This document shows, piece by piece, positions 5,165-5,186 of a DNA stretch of 5,186 nucleotides. A program made the translations under genes and the position numbers. The notes under the pieces were generated by a model that did no database searches, was not told the origin of the DNA, and worked only from the letters and a program-made list of their open reading frames with translations. The DNA comes from Lysobacteraceae bacterium (lineage in GTDB: Bacteria > Pseudomonadota > Gammaproteobacteria > Xanthomonadales > Xanthomonadaceae), in contig DNXT01000038.1 in NCBI GenBank assembly GCA_003505795.1, positions 1-5,186 on the forward strand. Direction: 5' to 3'. Each line of letters opens with the position of its first letter. Position 1 is the stretch's first letter.

Positions 5165-5186
5165 AGATCGGAAGAGCGTCGTGTAG
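5165..5186. other. Illumina TruSeq adapter sequence (contamination at the contig end)
   Basis: The last 22 bases begin with AGATCGGAAGAGC, the shared core of Illumina TruSeq adapters, and continue with the bases specific to the reverse complement of the universal (read 1 side) adapter up to the end of the window. A 22-base match to a known adapter placed exactly at the sequence end is not expected by chance. Base 5165 may be the A added during A-tailing. Genomic sequence therefore ends at about 5164, and this segment should be trimmed before annotation. Confidence 0.97.

Noticed and set aside
5184..5186. TAG as the natural stop of the last gene
   Set aside because: It lies within the Illumina adapter sequence, so it carries no information about the gene.

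Overview
The window is a GC-rich stretch of Gram-negative, gammaproteobacterial DNA with strong G/C bias at third codon positions. The large TonB-dependent receptor (plug signature LVNGKRRH, terminal aromatic residue) and the style of the exported proteins suggest a member of the Xanthomonadaceae/Lysobacteraceae (Lysobacter, Luteimonas or Stenotrophomonas type). This placement is an inference from protein style only. All real genes lie on the + strand. Long open frames on the other strand or in other frames are GC-driven shadows.

Layout: (1) 1-2322, the C-terminal part of a TonB-dependent outer-membrane receptor whose N-terminus lies off the window. (2) 2323-2445, a very GC-rich gap with several inverted repeats, including a perfect 20-nt palindrome just ahead of the next gene. 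(3) 2446-4071, a flavin amine oxidase / L-amino-acid-oxidase-like enzyme with a twin-arginine export signal. (4) 4068-4493, a small exported mono-heme cytochrome c, overlapping gene 3 by 4 nt (ATGA). (5) 4532-5026, a RidA-family (imine/enamine deaminase) protein with an N-terminal Sec signal peptide. (6) 5052 to about 5162, the first 37 codons of another Tat-exported protein. (7) 5165-5186, Illumina TruSeq adapter sequence, which is not genomic DNA and creates a false stop codon for gene 6.

Genes 3-6 are tightly packed, each with its own Shine-Dalgarno sequence, and look like one operon. Read together they suggest a periplasmic amine or amino-acid oxidation module. The Tat-exported flavoenzyme would oxidise an amino acid to an imine and pass electrons to the co-encoded cytochrome c rather than to O2. 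The exported RidA would hydrolyse the reactive imine to a carbonyl compound and ammonia. The upstream TonB receptor could supply substrate across the outer membrane, but the hairpin-rich gap means its co-transcription is unproven. The flavoenzyme retains, in a by-eye alignment, the Arg and Tyr that bind the substrate carboxylate in L-amino acid oxidases, which favours an alpha-amino acid substrate. The substrate itself cannot be read from the sequence.
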